Part shown: positions 62,641 to 64,000 of the stretch, piece after piece | Numbering within the stretch: position 1 is the first letter of the stretch | Layout of the letters: each line of letters starts with the position of its first letter | Notes under the pieces: model-generated | What the model was told of the DNA's origin: nothing | Databases searched by the model: none | What the model saw: the letters and a program-made list of their open reading frames with translations, nothing else | NCBI GenBank assembly: GCA_016124855.1 | Contig: WGMX01000011.1 | Coordinates: 124,001-188,000, forward strand | Length of the DNA stretch: 64,000 bases | Reading direction: 5' to 3' | DNA from: Anaerolineaceae bacterium | GTDB lineage: Bacteria; Chloroflexota; Anaerolineae; Aggregatilineales; Phototrophicaceae | Program-made: the position numbers and the translations under genes

Positions 62641-62670
62641 TTGACAATTCCGCGCCAAATCATCTAAACT
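62641..62670 (+). promoter_or_regulatory. Promoter of the cold-shock gene
   Basis: TTGACA at 62641 and TAAACT at 62665 are separated by 18 nt. Transcription would begin near 62677, giving a leader of about 97 nt, which could hold a temperature-sensitive structure. Confidence 0.65.
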
Positions 62671-62773
62671 TAACCAATGTTTCATAAAGTAAATTTTATA
62701 TTGCCTTATGAAATAGAGTCGGTGGCAGTTACGAATTGTATTAAGGTTGTGTGTTACGAGGAGTAGGGACCAA

Positions 62774-63007
62774 ATGGCGCAGCGGATTCAGGGTGTTGTA
62801 AAGTGGTTTAGCAACGAAAAGGGCTATGGATTTGTCACGCCCGAAAACGGCAGCAGTGACGTTTTTGTTCATTACAGTGCTATTCAAGGTAACGGCTACC
62901 GGTCGCTGCCAGAGAAAGCCAAAGTCGAATTTGAAGTGGTTGAGGGGCCAAAGGGCAAACAAGCCAGCGGAGTCGTTGTGCTGGAAGCGCCCCAAGAAAA
63001 CCAATAA
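62774..63007 (+). CDS. csp: Cold-shock domain protein
   Basis: A 77-residue OB-fold RNA chaperone. RNP1 is KGYGFVTP near residue 16 and RNP2 is DVFVHYSAI near 28, both intact, so it binds single-stranded RNA or DNA. The [15 protein letters not shown] end completes the barrel, with a short PQENQ tail. I set ATG 62774; GAGGAG precedes it. The 97-nt leader after a good promoter and a strong terminator make it a single-gene unit. Confidence 0.96.
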   Translation: MAQRIQGVVKWFSNEKGYGFVTPENGSSDVFVHYSAIQGNGYRSLPEKAKVEFEVVEGPKGKQASGVVVLEAPQENQ

Positions 63008-63040
63008 TCCTCTAACGCTCTAACCCGGCTATAGCATCCG

Positions 63041-63075
63041 AAAGCCTATCACAGATATGATAGGCTTTTTTGTTT
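63041..63075 (+). terminator. Intrinsic terminator of the cold-shock gene
   Basis: An 11-bp stem (AAAGCCTATCA and TGATAGGCTTT) with the loop CAGATA is followed by TTTTGTTT. Its T-run ends just before the start of the next gene. Confidence 0.85.
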
Positions 63076-63092
63076 GTATGGAGAAAATCAAC

Positions 63093-63917
63093 GTGGATTT
63101 ACAAGCTGTTCGCGCAACCGCTACGGAAATCGCCCGCGCTGCCGGTGCAACACTGATGGAAAAGTTTGAGCAGCCGCATCAAGAACGCACCAAGAAAAAT
63201 GTCACCGATATTGTTACCGAAGCTGACCTCGCTTCGGAAGCAGTGGTCATTCCCCGATTGGCTCAAGCTTTTCCTGATCATCATATTGTTAGTGAAGAAG
63301 GCGGCGGCCTAGGCATTGGCAAGCCCGCCGATGAAGCCGAGTACTTCTGGTATGTCGATCCGCTCGACGGAACCAGCAACTATGCCAGTAATCTTCCATT
63401 CTTTACGGTGAGCATCGGATTAGCCGATAAAAACATGAAGCCACTGGTGGGCGTGGTATATGATCCGTTCTCCGACGAGTTATACAGCGCGGCACTCGGT
63501 CATGGTGCAACCCGCAATGACAAGCCAATCCACGTTTCTGACCATACGGCACTGGGGCAGGCGATGTTGTGTTCCGGTTTCCCTTATGACAGTTTCAAAA
63601 GCCCGGACAATAATATCCGCGAATGGAAAGCCTTTACGGTGAAAACGCGTGGGCTGCGGCGCTTCGGCTCGATTGCGCTGGAATTAAGTTATGTCGCATC
63701 AGGCCGTTTGGAAGGCTTGTGGGAACGATCTGTCAACGCTTGGGATGTGATGGCGGGCATCATTCTTGTACGCGAAGCCGGTGGCAGTGTGACCGATTAC
63801 GATGGTCAAGAATCGCAAATCGTGCATGATGGTAAGCAAGTTCTGGCGAGTAACGGGCACATTCATCAGCAGATGTTAGCGGTATTAACGGAGGCTCGTT
63901 CCTTCACAAATTCTTGA
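63093..63917 (+). CDS. Inositol monophosphatase family protein
   Basis: About 274 residues of a metal-dependent sugar or nucleotide phosphatase. VTEADLASEAVV near 40 and ENIVSEEGGG-like IVSEEGG near 70 supply metal ligands; WYVDPLDGTSNYASNLPFFTVSIGL near 85 is the main signature; SGRLEGLWERSVNAWDVMAGIILVREAGG near 215 is the second signature. It may act on inositol, sugar phosphate or nucleotide substrates. GTG 63093 has GGAGA 8 nt upstream; ATG 63078 is possible but lies right after the terminator's T-run. Only weak expression from the upstream gene is expected, so a promoter inside csp is likely. Confidence 0.88.
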   Translation: MDLQAVRATATEIARAAGATLMEKFEQPHQERTKKNVTDIVTEADLASEAVVIPRLAQAFPDHHIVSEEGGGLGIGKPADEAEYFWYVDPLDGTSNYASNLPFFTVSIGLADKNMKPLVGVVYDPFSDELYSAALGHGATRNDKPIHVSDHTALGQAMLCSGFPYDSFKSPDNNIREWKAFTVKTRGLRRFGSIALELSYVASGRLEGLWERSVNAWDVMAGIILVREAGGSVTDYDGQESQIVHDGKQVLASNGHIHQQMLAVLTEARSFTNS

Positions 63918-64000
63918 TAAACCTCAAGGATGAGGCCGTGCTGTTGAACTCTACAATTAAGTTAGTATGAAGTTCAAATTTGTTATGAATTGCCATAACA

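Overview
The window looks like one contiguous piece of a Chloroflexota (Anaerolineae-like) chromosome. This is inferred from several traits together: secreted proteins with TPEATVE-type linkers, large YfhO and GT39 membrane proteins, Uma2-type nucleases, a DUF3352-like exported protein, a TPR lipid-free secretory protein, many short intergenic palindromes and no outer-membrane genes. No rRNA, tRNA, CRISPR array, transposase or prophage was recognised. The left edge cuts a glycosyltransferase gene.

Layout. 0-6 kb: glycosyltransferase, an ABC-2 exporter (one ATPase and two duplicated permeases), an exported DUF3352-like protein and a nucleotidyltransferase. 6-18 kb: GNAT acetyltransferase, an unknown-GT39-YfhO operon, two tandem Uma2 proteins, acyl-CoA dehydrogenase, a CDGSH iron-sulfur protein and a large membrane protein. 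17.5-28.8 kb: a five-PAS histidine kinase, a PIG-L deacetylase, an exported TPR protein, a cNMP-binding/PH-like membrane protein, peptide deformylase with a lipoprotein and a TfoX C-terminal protein, and a small membrane protein. 28.8-37 kb: a short VOC protein, a repeat-rich spacer, DUF554, an unknown-GNAT-phosphorylase operon, a small orphan gene with its own terminator, an AT-rich HNH gene, metG, and a GNAT gene behind an attenuator-like leader RNA. 37-48 kb: polyphosphate kinase, an isocitrate/homoisocitrate-type dehydrogenase, a single-domain response regulator, creatininase-like protein, an Lgt-like protein, a Gly/Asn-tailed secreted protein, aldo/keto reductase, and cytochrome P450 divergent from a TetR regulator. 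48-52 kb: a four-gene operon of unknown function built around a large beta-propeller protein. 52-54.8 kb: dnaA and a probable replication origin. 54.8-64 kb: a stop-interrupted S41 peptidase gene, a propeller glycosidase-like protein, a methyltransferase, a GH28 protein, a HerA/VirB4-like ATPase, a cold-shock protein and an inositol monophosphatase family protein.

The main interest is in what lies outside or across genes. It includes a 75-nt foldable leader whose closing stem competes with a terminator; repeated TTGGGATAAAA boxes upstream of dnaA; several hairpins of unrelated stem sequence followed by CTACA; in-frame palindromic insertions in the GT39 gene; a roughly 200-320 bp intergenic repeat present twice in opposite orientation; and heptameric GACTNNN arrays abutting the 3' ends of two membrane-protein genes. 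The 48.3-52.0 kb operon is the best candidate for an undescribed protein system: one roughly 80-residue domain occurs both at the C-terminus of the propeller protein and as a free-standing protein encoded next to it.
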